Shown: positions 1 through 10,778, numbered from the stretch's first letter. The stretch is DNA of 64,000 nt from Chloroflexota bacterium (GCA_016179765.1 JACPCL010000034.1:1-64000); one strand, 5' to 3'. Program-made: numbers and translations. Notes: generated by a model not told the origin, from the sequence alone.

Positions 1-103
1 GCGAAACCAGCACCCCGTACCCTTCAAGTGGACCAAAGCAACCGTCCACCAAGACCCTCTCAAACCTCTGTATAATCAATTACGTAAGTAGGTACTAGGC
101 CTC

Positions 104-397
104 GTGATCGCCATTGTGGAGATTATCAAGGAAACCTTGCGCCTTGAGACCCTCCGCCGCATGGAAGGCGGCGCCCTGACCCCCCAGGACACGGAGCGGC
201 TGGGCCAGGCGCTGATGGACCTAGATGAAGCCGTTGAGCAATTGAAGGTGGATCTAGGGGTTGCGGAGGCGGTGAAGGCGGTGCGGGACGGCCTGGATAG
301 GGCCGTGGGCGATATTCTGGACACTATGCTGGCCCCCGCACCATGGAACGGGGTGCAGGGGCAGAGCCTCTGCCAGGGGTCTGGGGCCTGTCCTTGA
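104..397 (+). CDS. GvpK-like gas vesicle protein (short)
   Basis: IVEIIKETLRLETLRRMEGGALTPQDTERLGQALMDLDEAVEQLK resembles the GvpK core (LVELLRQLMERQALRRVEGG.LT..xxERLG..LM.LE). GTG start just after an in-frame stop; TATAAT at 71-76. Confidence 0.65.
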   Translation: MIAIVEIIKETLRLETLRRMEGGALTPQDTERLGQALMDLDEAVEQLKVDLGVAEAVKAVRDGLDRAVGDILDTMLAPAPWNGVQGQSLCQGSGACP

Positions 398-540
398 GTC
401 CTTCAACTGAAGGACAAAGGAGTGTCCCCCAGAACTAATCTTCCCCCTCTCCCTTTAGGAGAGGGGGTACACCCCTATCCCGGCCTTCCCCCATCAAGGG
501 AGAAGGAACTGTGGGCCAGACGAAGCCCTCCTGCAAATCC

Positions 541-1770
541 TCACACTACCCCTTCGGCCTTCAGCGCCTGGAGCCCCTCCTGGCTCAGGCCAAGCTCCCC
601 ACAGTACACCGCCTCATTGTGCTCACCCAGAAGAGGCGCGCGGGAGCTTATGGCCCAGGGCGTCTCACCGAACCGGTAGGGCGCGCCGGCGTACTGGAAG
701 GACCGCCCTAGCTCCGGATGCTCCACCTCCACAAAGAACCCCCGAGCTTGGAGGTGTGGGTCCCGGACGTTTTCATCCGGGGAGCGTACGGGCGCCCACA
801 CCATCTCCCGCTGCTGGGCCTCGTGGAACAGCTCTTCGGCACCGTGGCGAGCGCACAGGTCGGAAACAAGCTGGGTAAGCTGCGGCCCCATCTCCTGGCG
901 GTATTCAGGGTCCCGGAATCTTTCGTTCCGCAACCCTTCTCCCAGGCCCTCGGCCTCCATCCACTCCACAAACTGCTCCCAGGCGCGCCGCTCCGCAGGG
1001 ACGCGGGTGAACTCGTGTTTGCCGTCCGCCGTGGGAAACACCACCGGTTGGGATGATCGGGGAGATGCGTGGCGGTTGGTCTGGCGGCGCACCCGCATGT
1101 TGTTGAAGTAGTAGATGGGCATGGCGCCCTCGGTGGTAGCGTGGCAGGCCTCGTGAACGGACACGTCTACGTACTGGCCCTGGCCGGTCATCTGGCGCAG
1201 CACCAGGGCAGCCATGGCCCCAATGAAGGCGTAGTGGCTACCCACGTGATAGGAGGCGTCCTGGTACGGACGCATGGGAGGGATGGAGTGGTCGTCGTAC
1301 CCGCAGCTCCACAGAGGCCCACCCATGGCAAGGCTCACCATGTCCGATGTCTTCAGGTTCCTGTAGGGGCCCGTCTGGCCAAAGGGGGTGATGGCCACCA
1401 TGACCAGACCCGGTGTGAGCAACGCCAGGTGCGTGTAGCCTAACCCCAGGGCATCCAGGGTCCCAGGAGCCGTGTCCTCTATCAGAACGTCCGCCCCCTC
1501 CGCCAGCCGGCGAAAGAGGCCCTGGCCCTGAGGCTTGGCAATATCAAGGGTAACGCCGCGCTTGCTGGTGTTGTAATGCCAGAAGGAGAGGCTTCGTTCA
1601 GGGTGGGGGATGTCGTCCAAATAGGGGCCAATCTTGCGGCTTGCCGCGCCGTCGGGAGGCTCTATTTTGACCACGTCGGCGCCCATATCGGCGAACAGCT
1701 TGCCGCACTGCTGGCCCATCGGGCCCGTCAGTTCCAGGACACGAAGGCCCTCAAAGAGCTTGCCGTCCAA
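541..1770 (-). CDS. CaiB/BaiF family CoA-transferase
   Basis: 409 aa; LEGLRVLELTGPMGQQCGKLFADMGADVVKIEPPDG N-terminus, GEHNEAVYCGELG C-terminus typical of class III CoA-transferases. Confidence 0.93.
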   Translation of the reverse strand: MDGKLFEGLRVLELTGPMGQQCGKLFADMGADVVKIEPPDGAASRKIGPYLDDIPHPERSLSFWHYNTSKRGVTLDIAKPQGQGLFRRLAEGADVLIEDTAPGTLDALGLGYTHLALLTPGLVMVAITPFGQTGPYRNLKTSDMVSLAMGGPLWSCGYDDHSIPPMRPYQDASYHVGSHYAFIGAMAALVLRQMTGQGQYVDVSVHEACHATTEGAMPIYYFNNMRVRRQTNRHASPRSSQPVVFPTADGKHEFTRVPAERRAWEQFVEWMEAEGLGEGLRNERFRDPEYRQEMGPQLTQLVSDLCARHGAEELFHEAQQREMVWAPVRSPDENVRDPHLQARGFFVEVEHPELGRSFQYAGAPYRFGETPWAISSRAPLLGEHNEAVYCGELGLSQEGLQALKAEGVV

Positions 1771-1961
1771 GGCATTCTCCTTCTCCGCCGGTAAGGCCGG
1801 CGTGGTGTTTCCAACGCCTCGTTAGCCTCGTTCTCAGTCCCGATGAGGTCGGACAGTCATTGGAGAAACCTGACCCCCTGGCTCCTTTCCTTGCAGGGAA
1901 AGGAGGGACATCCCCCTCTCCCCTTAGGAGAGGGGGACAAGAGGGGAAGAGGTTCGCGCCC

Positions 1962-3188
1962 TTAGCATACGCCCCGCTGGGCCAGGCCCTGCACTTGCTC
2001 CTCAGGCATGCCCAGCAGCTGACCGTAGATGTGCTGGTTGTGCTCTCCCGACTGTGGGGCCAGCCTGTAGTCGTCGTGGGCCAGGGCGGATACCGTCATG
2101 GGCAGGCTGTCCACCCGCACGGTGCGGCCTGCAGGGTCCTCAAGCTCCACAATATGCCCCCGCGCCCTCAGTTGTGGGTCCTCCTCCGCTCTCTGCTGAG
2201 GGTCTTGCACCATCCCTGCCGCCACGCCCACCGCTTGCAGGCGGTCCATCACCTCTTTGTGGGTAAGCCCGCTCGTCCAGGCCTCTACGTGCTTGTCCAG
2301 CTCCTCCTGGCTCGCCAAGCGGGCCTCCAGCGTGGCGAACTTCGCCTCTCTGGCCCAGGCTGGGTCTCCCAGAGCCCGGCGGAAGGCAGCCCACTCCTCT
2401 TCAGAAAACACGGCGATGGCGCACCAGCGGTCCTCGCCCTTGCACTGGTAGACGCCGTGAGGCGCCCCAGGCGGGTAGAGGGAGCGGTTGCCCGCGGGCA
2501 TGTCGGCCCTTCGCTGGGACCTGCCGTTCACGGTGAAGTCCAGGATGTTCACGCCCATCAGGTTGCACGCCGTTTCGTACTGGGCCAGGTCCACAAACTG
2601 GCCCCTGCCCGTGCGGTTGCGGTAGTAGAGGGCTTGCAGCACGGCCATGGCGCCGTAGTAGCCCGCGGTGTGGTCCATGTAGGAGTAGCCCCAACCCGCC
2701 GCCGGCATCCCCGCCCGTCCGATCATGAAGCTCTGGCCAGAAAGGGCCTGGATGGTTGGGCCGTTGGACTGGTACTCCTGGTAAGGGCCTGAGTGGCCAA
2801 AGCCAGGCATGCTGACGTAGACAATCGTAGGGTTGATGGCCCGGAGACCCTGGTAGCCGAACCCCCACCGCTCCATGACGTGGGCGCTAAAGTTCTCCAT
2901 GACCACGTCGCTGACGGCCACAAGCTCTCGGAAAACGCCGCGCCCCTCCTCCGAGGCCATGTTCAGGGAGATGCCCAGCTTGTTGCGGTTGAAATAGATG
3001 TACATGCCTTGGGTACGGCGCGTCTGATCACCCCGCCCGGGCGCCTCTATCTTCAGCACCTCTGCGCCCAGGTCTGCCAGGACGCGGCTGCCCTGGGGTC
3101 CAGAGACCACCCAGGTCAGGTCCAGCACCCTCACGCCGCCAAGAGGAAGGGGATTTGACATGGCCTTGCTCCCGTCCTTGAAAACCAC
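1962..3188 (-). CDS. CaiB/BaiF family CoA-transferase
   Basis: 408 aa; GGVRVLDLTWVVSGPQGSRVLADLGAEVLKIEAPGRGD; YMDHTAGYYGAMAVLQAL; GEHNQHIYGQLLG. Likely start at the internal Met (MSNPLPLGG). Confidence 0.93.
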   Translation of the reverse strand: MVFKDGSKAMSNPLPLGGVRVLDLTWVVSGPQGSRVLADLGAEVLKIEAPGRGDQTRRTQGMYIYFNRNKLGISLNMASEEGRGVFRELVAVSDVVMENFSAHVMERWGFGYQGLRAINPTIVYVSMPGFGHSGPYQEYQSNGPTIQALSGQSFMIGRAGMPAAGWGYSYMDHTAGYYGAMAVLQALYYRNRTGRGQFVDLAQYETACNLMGVNILDFTVNGRSQRRADMPAGNRSLYPPGAPHGVYQCKGEDRWCAIAVFSEEEWAAFRRALGDPAWAREAKFATLEARLASQEELDKHVEAWTSGLTHKEVMDRLQAVGVAAGMVQDPQQRAEEDPQLRARGHIVELEDPAGRTVRVDSLPMTVSALAHDDYRLAPQSGEHNQHIYGQLLGMPEEQVQGLAQRGVC

Positions 3189-3233
3189 GATACTTTAGCG
3201 CGCAAGTTTACCCGTTGGAGGCAACCCCCCAGG

Positions 3234-3584
3234 ATGCGAGTGCTCATCTGTTTTGACTGTGACGGCACCATTTTCACTACGGACCGGTTTGGGCCAGACG
3301 TGCCAGCCTCCCAACACCCCGTCCCCCTGGAGCGCATCCACGCCCTGGCCCGTGCGGGGGCGCACATCGTCGTCGTGTCGCCTTCCGATGCGTGCGACGG
3401 CCTTCCCTACCCACGCATCCTGACCTCCTCCGGCAAGACCGTGCCCGACAGGGTTGAGGCCCTGCGGGAAGCGGCGCGGCGCTACCCCGCAGACCTCCAC
3501 CTGTACATCAGCGACAACCGGGGCGATGACCAGGTAGCCCTTCAAGCAGGGTTCACCTATCTGCACCCGGACAACTTCCGGTAA
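3234..3584 (+). CDS. HAD-like small hydrolase/phosphatase domain protein
   Basis: 116 aa; DCDGTIFTT motif I and ISDNRGDDQVALQAGF late motif. Confidence 0.6.
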   Translation: MRVLICFDCDGTIFTTDRFGPDVPASQHPVPLERIHALARAGAHIVVVSPSDACDGLPYPRILTSSGKTVPDRVEALREAARRYPADLHLYISDNRGDDQVALQAGFTYLHPDNFR

Positions 3585-3718
3585 GCCCCCCCCTACCCTG
3601 CCGCCAGACGTGTGATGCATACTCCCAGCCGCTTTGCCTGGGGATAATTCTACCCCTCCCATTTAGCTCTCCCCCTTCCCTAAAGGGAAGGGGGACCCAG
3701 GGGGTTAGGTTAAGAGGG

Positions 3719-5725
3719 CTACCCCCCTTCGCCAGCAGCTGCCGCCGAGGGCGCAGCGCTTCGGGCGCCCCCCATCAGCAGGTCGTACCGCTGGGCCCCC
3801 TGCTCCACCACCCTCTCCACATCCTCCTCCACCATGTAGCGCTGGGCCACCAGCTCCTGAGCGGCCCTCCTCACCCGCGCCAGGTAATCCTCCCTGGATG
3901 CGTACCGCTCTTCTATAGACCTCCGGGGATCACCCTTCGCCTGGCGTTGGGCCCGCGTGGCGGGGAAGGGGATGGAGGAGCCCGTCAGGCCGATCATCTG
4001 GTTCCCGCCGCCGATGTCTCTGTGGCGCACGTTCCAGCCGGCATTGCTCGCAACCGGCGTTGAGACGTCTGGCAGACGGATGCCGCCCAACTCGTTGCCA
4101 TCCTCGTCCACCATGGGCACCAGGTTGGAAAAAGCCACGCCCACTGGCAGCGGCTCTCCCCCATCGGTGTAGTTCGCCCTGGCAGGGTCAAGGCCCCCTT
4201 GGTACTCCCTGGGCGTCAAGGCGTGCAAATGCTCCGGGTAGTGTACCCCTGGGATTTGGTTGAAGACAGGGGCAACCTTCGCCGGCGGCACAAGAGTGCC
4301 ATCGGCAATGCGCGGATGCTTGCTGGGTGGCGGCAAAACTCCCCGGCTGACCCAGGCGTCCATGTGGAGTAGGGCGGCCCGCAACAGAGGCCTGTAGTCC
4401 ACCACGTTGATGAACTGCTGGAGCTTGACGCCTTCCGCGCCGCTGTTGGTAAAGGGCAAACTGCCAGTCCCGTGCTGCGCGCCGGAGAACTGGTAGATGC
4501 GCACCCCATCAGAAGGGGTCACGTCCTGCGTTCCCTCAATGTTGGTGTGGATGAGGGAACCCAGGCTGCCGTAGTACTCAGCGGCGGTGTTGGTGAAGAA
4601 GATTCTGGGCACGCCGCCCTTGGCCTTCTGCCTGGCAAGCAAGCTGTCCCTCTTGCCGGAGAGAGGGTCCCGCTGCTCCGTATCGGTGTAGGGGAACAGG
4701 TAGCTCAGCGTCCGCTTGGCCGCGCTGGTAAGCTGTGAGAAGCGCTTGTTGAACTCAGCACGGCGCCCTCCGCCCACGTGGGCAATGACGCCGTCCAACA
4801 CCTGTCGGCCCTCCTCATCCAGGTTCAGCCCTAGATAGAGGTAGAGGCGCAGAAAGCGGCCCGTCTGGGAAACGCCGAAGGCATGGGTGTAGTCCAGCTC
4901 CCCAGCGCAGGGGTTGCCCTGGGCGGCAGTCCCGTACCGCAGGAAGGCGGTTACGTCTCGCGTGGTGATGAGGCCCAGGCCAGAGATGTGGGTGCCAGCC
5001 GTGGGATAGGAAACCTGGTACACCTTCCCTGGCAAGAAGCCAGACTCCATGTACAGGAAAGAGGCGTCCGGCGTCACTCGCCCATCGGCTACTTTAGCGA
5101 ACCGCCACCGGTCCCGCGGCACCACCTGGGCAGGGTCGTCCTCGTACTCTCGCACGGTGAGGACGGCCTCACGGCTTTCCACGTCGTTGGGGAGGGAACG
5201 AAGGTGGATGCCCGGGAAGAGCTCCTGGGTCACCTCCAGTTTGTTAGGCTGGAAGGTAAAGACGATCTTGCCCGTCAGAGAGCCCTGGGCATCGGGGGCC
5301 TGAAGGCGCAGGCCCTGGCCGGGCGCCACGTCAAACTGCCATCCGCACTGAAGCACCGTGAACCCGTGGCGCATGAGGAAGCCATTGCCCGGGTCACCAG
5401 CGCCTCTGCCACTGGCCCGGGCCGAACTGTTGAATGAGCCGAAGGCGACGCTGTTGCCACGGTTCACCACGTCTACCAGAAGCCTCCGCCGGCCCTTAGC
5501 GGGGTCTGCGGGCCGGAAGATGCGGTAGTCCGCCATGGCCTCCACCAGCCCCTGGCCATTCCGCGGAGCAAGGCCAATGTCCGTGATGGGCGTGTTCGCG
5601 GGATGATTGGGGTTAAACCCAAAGCGCACAGCGCCCTGCAGGACCTCATAGGGGCCAGTAGCGCCAAAGGAGATCCCTCCCGCGTAGGGACCCCGCTCCT
5701 TCACTTCCATTGATAACACAGCCAT
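3719..5725 (-). CDS. alpha/beta-hydrolase domain-containing protein (large secreted/uncharacterised type)
   Basis: ORF 3719..5776; likely start MAVLSMEVKERGPYAGG (5725). GVSQTGRFLRLYLYLGLN nucleophile-elbow-like segment; DUF-type alpha/beta hydrolase pattern. Confidence 0.7.
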   Translation of the reverse strand: MAVLSMEVKERGPYAGGISFGATGPYEVLQGAVRFGFNPNHPANTPITDIGLAPRNGQGLVEAMADYRIFRPADPAKGRRRLLVDVVNRGNSVAFGSFNSSARASGRGAGDPGNGFLMRHGFTVLQCGWQFDVAPGQGLRLQAPDAQGSLTGKIVFTFQPNKLEVTQELFPGIHLRSLPNDVESREAVLTVREYEDDPAQVVPRDRWRFAKVADGRVTPDASFLYMESGFLPGKVYQVSYPTAGTHISGLGLITTRDVTAFLRYGTAAQGNPCAGELDYTHAFGVSQTGRFLRLYLYLGLNLDEEGRQVLDGVIAHVGGGRRAEFNKRFSQLTSAAKRTLSYLFPYTDTEQRDPLSGKRDSLLARQKAKGGVPRIFFTNTAAEYYGSLGSLIHTNIEGTQDVTPSDGVRIYQFSGAQHGTGSLPFTNSGAEGVKLQQFINVVDYRPLLRAALLHMDAWVSRGVLPPPSKHPRIADGTLVPPAKVAPVFNQIPGVHYPEHLHALTPREYQGGLDPARANYTDGGEPLPVGVAFSNLVPMVDEDGNELGGIRLPDVSTPVASNAGWNVRHRDIGGGNQMIGLTGSSIPFPATRAQRQAKGDPRRSIEERYASREDYLARVRRAAQELVAQRYMVEEDVERVVEQGAQRYDLLMGGARSAAPSAAAAGEGG

Positions 5726-6017
5726 GACACACCCTCCGACGCAAGTATAGCCCATCCGGGCTGAGCTGGGACGCACCTCCCACAGTCCGGTTCAGCTTCT
5801 CAACGAACCGTAGCAGGTACGCCTGGGAATAACGCCAAAACCTCCCACAACGTGAAGCCAAAGGGCTCCCTTTGGCGACGGGCTTAGCCCTTTGGTGCGC
5901 CAAGAATATAGCACAACTCTGGATTTCAACAAGGCCTTGCTTTTCAGTGCCAAGTGGGTAAGAATACCGCCGCAGGCTTCCGTTGCCGCAAGGTATTCCC
6001 ACTTTCAGGAGCCTACC

Positions 6018-7304
6018 ATGCAGCAGAAAAGCATACTGAGCGGAGTCCGCGTCCTCTCTATTGAGCAGGTGCACGTGTTGCCCTGGGGCACCGCCTTCCT
6101 GGCAGACCTGGGTGCCGAGGTCATTCGGGTGGAGAGCGTAGAGCACATGAACGATAGAGCGATGGGCCCCTTCGCCGACGGCAAGGCAGGGGAAGCATGG
6201 TGGAACGAGGGCGGCACCTTTGCCTACTGGAACCGCAACAAGGAGAGCCTCTGCCTTGAGGTGGCTCACCCCTTGGGCAAAGAGGCCTTTCTGAAACTGG
6301 TCAAGCGGTGCGATGTCGTGTGTGACAACTTCCGGCCAGGAACCATGCGACGCCTCGGCCTGGACCATGAAAGCCTTGCCAGGGTAAACCCCGCCATCAT
6401 CACCCTGAGCTGCACCGCCTACGGCCACACCGGGCCCTGGCGCGCCGCGGGCGCTCGCGCTCGCACCGTAGACGCCGCCTCCGGCCTCACCTACCTCACC
6501 GGCTATGAAGGCGGCCCCTCCATCCGGGCCAGCAGCAACTACATGGACCACAACAGTGGCAACAATGTGGCCTTCGCCCTTCTGCTCGCCCTGTACAACA
6601 AGCAAAAGACGGGCAAGGGCCTGCGTATTGACCTGAGCATGCAGGAAACCGGAGTCCAGTCCATCGCCCCTGCTATCCTGGAGGCCCAGGACGGCTACAT
6701 TCGCCCCCGGCTCGGCACGGCCCACCTCTGGAAGGCGCCCCACGGCGTCTTCCCGTGCCAGGGCCAGGACCGCTGGATCGCCATCACCGTCTCCTCCGAC
6801 CAGGAGTGGCAGCGCCTTCGCAAAGCCATGGGGGAGCCCGCTTGGAGCATGGATGCTCGCTACGGCACCGTCACCGGGCGCTGGAACCATCGCCATGACC
6901 TGGATAAGCTCCTCTCGGAGTGGACGGCTCCCCAGGACTCCAAGGCGCTGATGCACCATTTGCAGCGGTGCGGAGTGACCGCGGCCGCCGTCTATACCGC
7001 GGCTGACCTGGTCGCCGACCCGCATCTGAACGAGCGCTCCTATTTTGAAGCCTTTGACAACAAGAACGCCCCTGCCGCCGGCCCCAGGAAGCTCGCCGGG
7101 AGACCTTTCCGCATGAGCAACTACCAGATTTCCTTGCGGCAGGTGCCGGCCCTCGGTGAGCACAACCGCAAATTGCTCCAGGAGCTCGCCGGCCTCACCG
7201 ATGGGGAGATAGAGAGCCTGGTGGAGCAAGGGGTGCTCCACACCACGCCCAAGCCTGATGAGCCCAGACCCCAGGGTGGCGGCGGTTGGGGTGGAGGGGG
7301 CTAA
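6018..7304 (+). CDS. CaiB/BaiF family CoA-transferase
   Basis: ORF 5892..7304, likely start MQQKSILSGVRVLSIEQVHVLPWGTAFLADLGAEVIRVES; GEHNRKLLQELAGL. Confidence 0.92.
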   Translation: MQQKSILSGVRVLSIEQVHVLPWGTAFLADLGAEVIRVESVEHMNDRAMGPFADGKAGEAWWNEGGTFAYWNRNKESLCLEVAHPLGKEAFLKLVKRCDVVCDNFRPGTMRRLGLDHESLARVNPAIITLSCTAYGHTGPWRAAGARARTVDAASGLTYLTGYEGGPSIRASSNYMDHNSGNNVAFALLLALYNKQKTGKGLRIDLSMQETGVQSIAPAILEAQDGYIRPRLGTAHLWKAPHGVFPCQGQDRWIAITVSSDQEWQRLRKAMGEPAWSMDARYGTVTGRWNHRHDLDKLLSEWTAPQDSKALMHHLQRCGVTAAAVYTAADLVADPHLNERSYFEAFDNKNAPAAGPRKLAGRPFRMSNYQISLRQVPALGEHNRKLLQELAGLTDGEIESLVEQGVLHTTPKPDEPRPQGGGGWGGGG

Positions 7305-7351
7305 CGGCCAACCGCCTCATTCCTGGAGTCACATTGCACAAGGATACCAAC

Positions 7352-8560
7352 ATGCAGGGCATACTTTCCAATGTAAAGGTGTTAGAGCTTACACACTCCC
7401 TGGCCGGCGCCTTTTGCGCCAAGCTCATGGGCGACCAGGGGGCCAACGTCATCAAAATAGAACCGCCAGGACGGGGCGACGGCGCGCGCCATGAACCTCC
7501 CTTCATTGGCGGCGCACCCCACCCAGAGAGGAGCACCCTGTTTCTGGCCTACAACACCAACAAACGTGGCGTAACTCTTGATGTAGGTACCCCATCGGGC
7601 AAAGAGCTATTCCTCCGGCTCGTCAAAGAGACGGATGTCCTTGTGGAAAGCCATACCCCTAGCTCATTAGAAGAGATGGGACTTGAGTTCACCGCCCTTC
7701 AAGAGGTAAACCCACGCCTGGTCCTGACCTCTATCACCTATTTTGGACAGAACGGCCCTTACACGGACTACCACGGGGATGACCTCATTGCCCAGGCGCT
7801 AGGCGGCTTCCTCTATGCAGTGACAGGCCTGGCGGACAGGCCTCCCATGGGAACGGCCCTGTACCAAATGGAGGTCACCGCCGCTCGTAATGCCGCCATT
7901 GCGACCATGGCCGCCCTGGTCCAGCAAGGGGACACCGGTGAAGGCCAGCACATTGACGTCTCTACCTTTGAAGCCACGGTCAGCGTCCCCGGGGGTCTCA
8001 TTCAGCAGTACACGTATCTCGGCGGTGTGCAAAGGCGAGGCGGTGGAGAGAATAGCGTCATGGACGGCATGCACCTCAAGACCCTGGATGGGGAGGTGAC
8101 CCTGACCACCGCCGGCACCGGAGGACGCGCCATGGAGGCCTGGGCGGAGTTCTTGGGAGAACCGGCTATCCTTGACCCCAAGTTTACGGACAGACGGACC
8201 AGGACCCGGAACTGGAAGGAGCTGTACGACCTGGTGCAGAACAAGCTGGCCCAGTGGAACAACCTGGACCTCATGCGTGAAGCTACCGCCAGAGGACTGG
8301 TCATCGGCCTGGTGCAGGACCCCGTGCAGGTGGCCACCTCACCGCACCTCCAGGAGCGGGGCTTCCTTCTAGAGCTGGACCATCCTGAGGCCGGGCGGCT
8401 CAAGTACCCCGGCCCAGCCTTTCTCCTGGATGGCGAAAACCCCTCGGCAGGTGGTCGCGCCGCACCCACCCTCGGAGAGCACAACCTGGAGGTGTACTGC
8501 GGCCAGCTAGGCCTCTCCACCCACGAGCTCTCTGCTCTGGCTGCCGCCGGGGTGGTGTAG
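7352..8560 (+). CDS. CaiB/BaiF family CoA-transferase
   Basis: ORF 7286..8560, likely start MQGILSNVKVLELTHSLAGAFCAKLMGDQGANVIKIEPPGRGD; GEHNLEVYCGQLG. Confidence 0.92.
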   Translation: MQGILSNVKVLELTHSLAGAFCAKLMGDQGANVIKIEPPGRGDGARHEPPFIGGAPHPERSTLFLAYNTNKRGVTLDVGTPSGKELFLRLVKETDVLVESHTPSSLEEMGLEFTALQEVNPRLVLTSITYFGQNGPYTDYHGDDLIAQALGGFLYAVTGLADRPPMGTALYQMEVTAARNAAIATMAALVQQGDTGEGQHIDVSTFEATVSVPGGLIQQYTYLGGVQRRGGGENSVMDGMHLKTLDGEVTLTTAGTGGRAMEAWAEFLGEPAILDPKFTDRRTRTRNWKELYDLVQNKLAQWNNLDLMREATARGLVIGLVQDPVQVATSPHLQERGFLLELDHPEAGRLKYPGPAFLLDGENPSAGGRAAPTLGEHNLEVYCGQLGLSTHELSALAAAGVV

Positions 8561-8595
8561 GTTTAGCCTCCTGAAGCAACTCATGGGTTCAGAAA

Positions 8596-8835
8596 CTAGC
8601 AGGCTGCGGAAAAAGGGGAGTGCAAAGGGGCGAAGCCCCGGAGCCTGCCCTGAGTACAGCGAAGGGACGGGGGTCTGGGGCCTGTCCTTGAGTTCGCCGA
8701 AGGCGGACGAAGGAGTGTCCCCCAGATACAAATCAATCCCCGAGAGGAAGGCTCCTTTGCAGCCTTCTTGAAAGAGAAGGGGAAACCTTGAACCCCCTTG
8801 AGGGGGTTGGGGGGTATTTTCCCGCAGCCTGTTAG
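8596..8835. repeat. MITE-like repeat with terminal inverted repeats
   Basis: Left end CTAGCAGGCTGCGGAAAAA, right end TTTTCCCGCAGCCTGTTAG (reverse complement CTAACAGGCTGCGGGAAAA). Interior has the dispersed 'ggggcgaagcccc ... gtgtcccccaga' module. Confidence 0.7.
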
Positions 8836-9038
8836 TGTTATTTCGTAGTTGTGCATGCGGCCCCCTACGTACAACTCTATTGACAAGAGTAACCTCATGT
8901 GTATGATAGGAGAACGCCATCGGCGAAGTTCCGCCAGACGAAAGAGAGCTATGCAAGGAACGGCGCGGGCGTAAGCGTATGAATCGCCCCGCCTAGCTTG
9001 AACCAACACCAAATCCCGATTCCAGTAAGGAGTGTGCC

Positions 9039-10757
9039 ATGTTCAAGGCCAACTGGCAGAAAAAAGGTCTCCTGCTTGGTGCGGCAATTGCGGCCATGCT
9101 GCTGGTAGCGGCAGCCTGCGGCGGAGGCGCCGAGCCAACGCCTACCTCTGCCCCTACAGCGACATCCGCCCCAGTCGCAACCCCCACTGCCACCAAGGTA
9201 CCGCCTTCTCCCACTCCTACCCCCAAGTTCCAGCCCAAGAAGGGCGGCTCCCTGCGCTTTGCCCAGACCTCGGACCCGGTGACCTTTGACGTCCACGCCT
9301 CAAGCTTGTCCCTGCTGACCAACCACACACACCTCACTCATAGCCGGGTGTTGCGATACGAGAGCCTGGGCTGGCCGGAGGAGGCAAACTACGGGGCCTT
9401 GACCGTCACCGGCGATGCGGCTGAAAAATGGGAGATCTCCCAGGACGGCAAGACCTTCACCTTCCATCTGCGCCCTGGCATCAAGTGGCCCAACGTGGCG
9501 CCCCTCAATGGGCGGGAGCTCACCTCCGAGGATGCAAAGAAGGCCTTTGAGCGCATCCTTAATGAGCCCAAGTCCATCTTCAAGGAGTTCTACGAAGAGA
9601 TTACCAGCATGTCCACCCCGGACAAGTACACCCTCGTCATGACCATAGATAAACCCCTGGCCTCCTGGCTCTACCGTGTAGCCGATGGCGAGGCAGCCTG
9701 GATCACCGCCCAGGACTTCATTGACGCCAAGGGAAAAGACTACGGCGTCCGGCAAGACAGCCTGGTAGGGACCGGCCCCTTCCTGATCAAATCAGAGGAG
9801 ACCGGGTCTCGCTACATATACACCCGCAACCCCAACTACTTCCTTCCCAACCTGCCCTACGTGGACGAGGTGGTCTGGCTCATCATCAAAGACGCCTCCG
9901 CCAGGGAGGCCGCATTCGTCTCCGGCCAGATTGACGCCCTGGGCGCAAGCCGCACCTCGGTGCCTCGTATACAAAAAGCGTTGCCGAAGGCCGCCCTAGA
10001 CTCCAACCCAGGCCTCTCCAACACCGCCAGCGGCATCATGTTCAACATGACTAACCCCAAGTGGCAGGACATCCGTGTCCGCCAGGCCATTCAGAAGGGG
10101 ATTGACCAGGGGCGCATTATCGCGGACCTGTACGGGGGCCAAGGCCGCTACCAGGGGTGCATGCCCACGGCCCTTTCCTCCTTCGCCCTGTCCCAGGACG
10201 AGCTGAAGGCCCTCTATACCTACGACCCGGAGGGGGCAAAGGCGCTCCTGGCTGCTGCTGGGCTCAGCTCCGGTCTCACCTTTGAGATGACCACCTTCAC
10301 CGGCTACCAGCAGCGGTTGCTGGACATCGCCGAGCTGGCCCAGGACGACCTGAAGAAGATCGGCGTGACCGTGAACTTGAAGCCCGTTCCCGTAGCCAGC
10401 GGCCGGCCGGCGGTGGAGGCTGGCAACTTTGAAACCGTCATTCAGCCCCACAGCACCGGCGTGGAGCCTGACGAGATGATAGGTGGTTTCACCACGGGCG
10501 GGGGCCGCAACTTCATGAGGGTAACCGACCCTAAGGTGGATGCGTGGAACCTGCAACAGACGGTGGAGTTTGACGTCAAGAAACGGGCCGCCATCACCAA
10601 GGAGTTCTCCCGCTACTGCGCCCAGCAGGTAGTGGGCCTCATCCCCATGCCCAATGAGGCCTCCTTCTCCTTCACCCAGGAGTGGGTGAAGAACTTCCCC
10701 ATATCCGATGTCGCCAGTGATGAACCGCGCGAGCTCTTCGCCTGGGTAGAGAAATAG
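9039..10757 (+). CDS. ABC transporter substrate-binding protein, peptide/nickel (SBP_bac_5) family
   Basis: 572 aa; lipoprotein signal ...AMLLVAAACGGGAEPTPTS; DPVTFDVHASS; YTRNPNYFLPNLPYVDEVVW; FNMTNPKWQDIRVRQAIQKGID. Confidence 0.92.
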   Translation: MFKANWQKKGLLLGAAIAAMLLVAAACGGGAEPTPTSAPTATSAPVATPTATKVPPSPTPTPKFQPKKGGSLRFAQTSDPVTFDVHASSLSLLTNHTHLTHSRVLRYESLGWPEEANYGALTVTGDAAEKWEISQDGKTFTFHLRPGIKWPNVAPLNGRELTSEDAKKAFERILNEPKSIFKEFYEEITSMSTPDKYTLVMTIDKPLASWLYRVADGEAAWITAQDFIDAKGKDYGVRQDSLVGTGPFLIKSEETGSRYIYTRNPNYFLPNLPYVDEVVWLIIKDASAREAAFVSGQIDALGASRTSVPRIQKALPKAALDSNPGLSNTASGIMFNMTNPKWQDIRVRQAIQKGIDQGRIIADLYGGQGRYQGCMPTALSSFALSQDELKALYTYDPEGAKALLAAAGLSSGLTFEMTTFTGYQQRLLDIAELAQDDLKKIGVTVNLKPVPVASGRPAVEAGNFETVIQPHSTGVEPDEMIGGFTTGGGRNFMRVTDPKVDAWNLQQTVEFDVKKRAAITKEFSRYCAQQVVGLIPMPNEASFSFTQEWVKNFPISDVASDEPRELFAWVEK

Positions 10758-10778
10758 CGGCGACCAGCCAACGAACGT

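Noticed and set aside
5646-7241. 531-aa minus-strand ORF opposite a CoA-transferase
   Set aside because: Antisense to an unambiguous CaiB/BaiF gene; no recognisable domain; composition typical of shadow ORFs.
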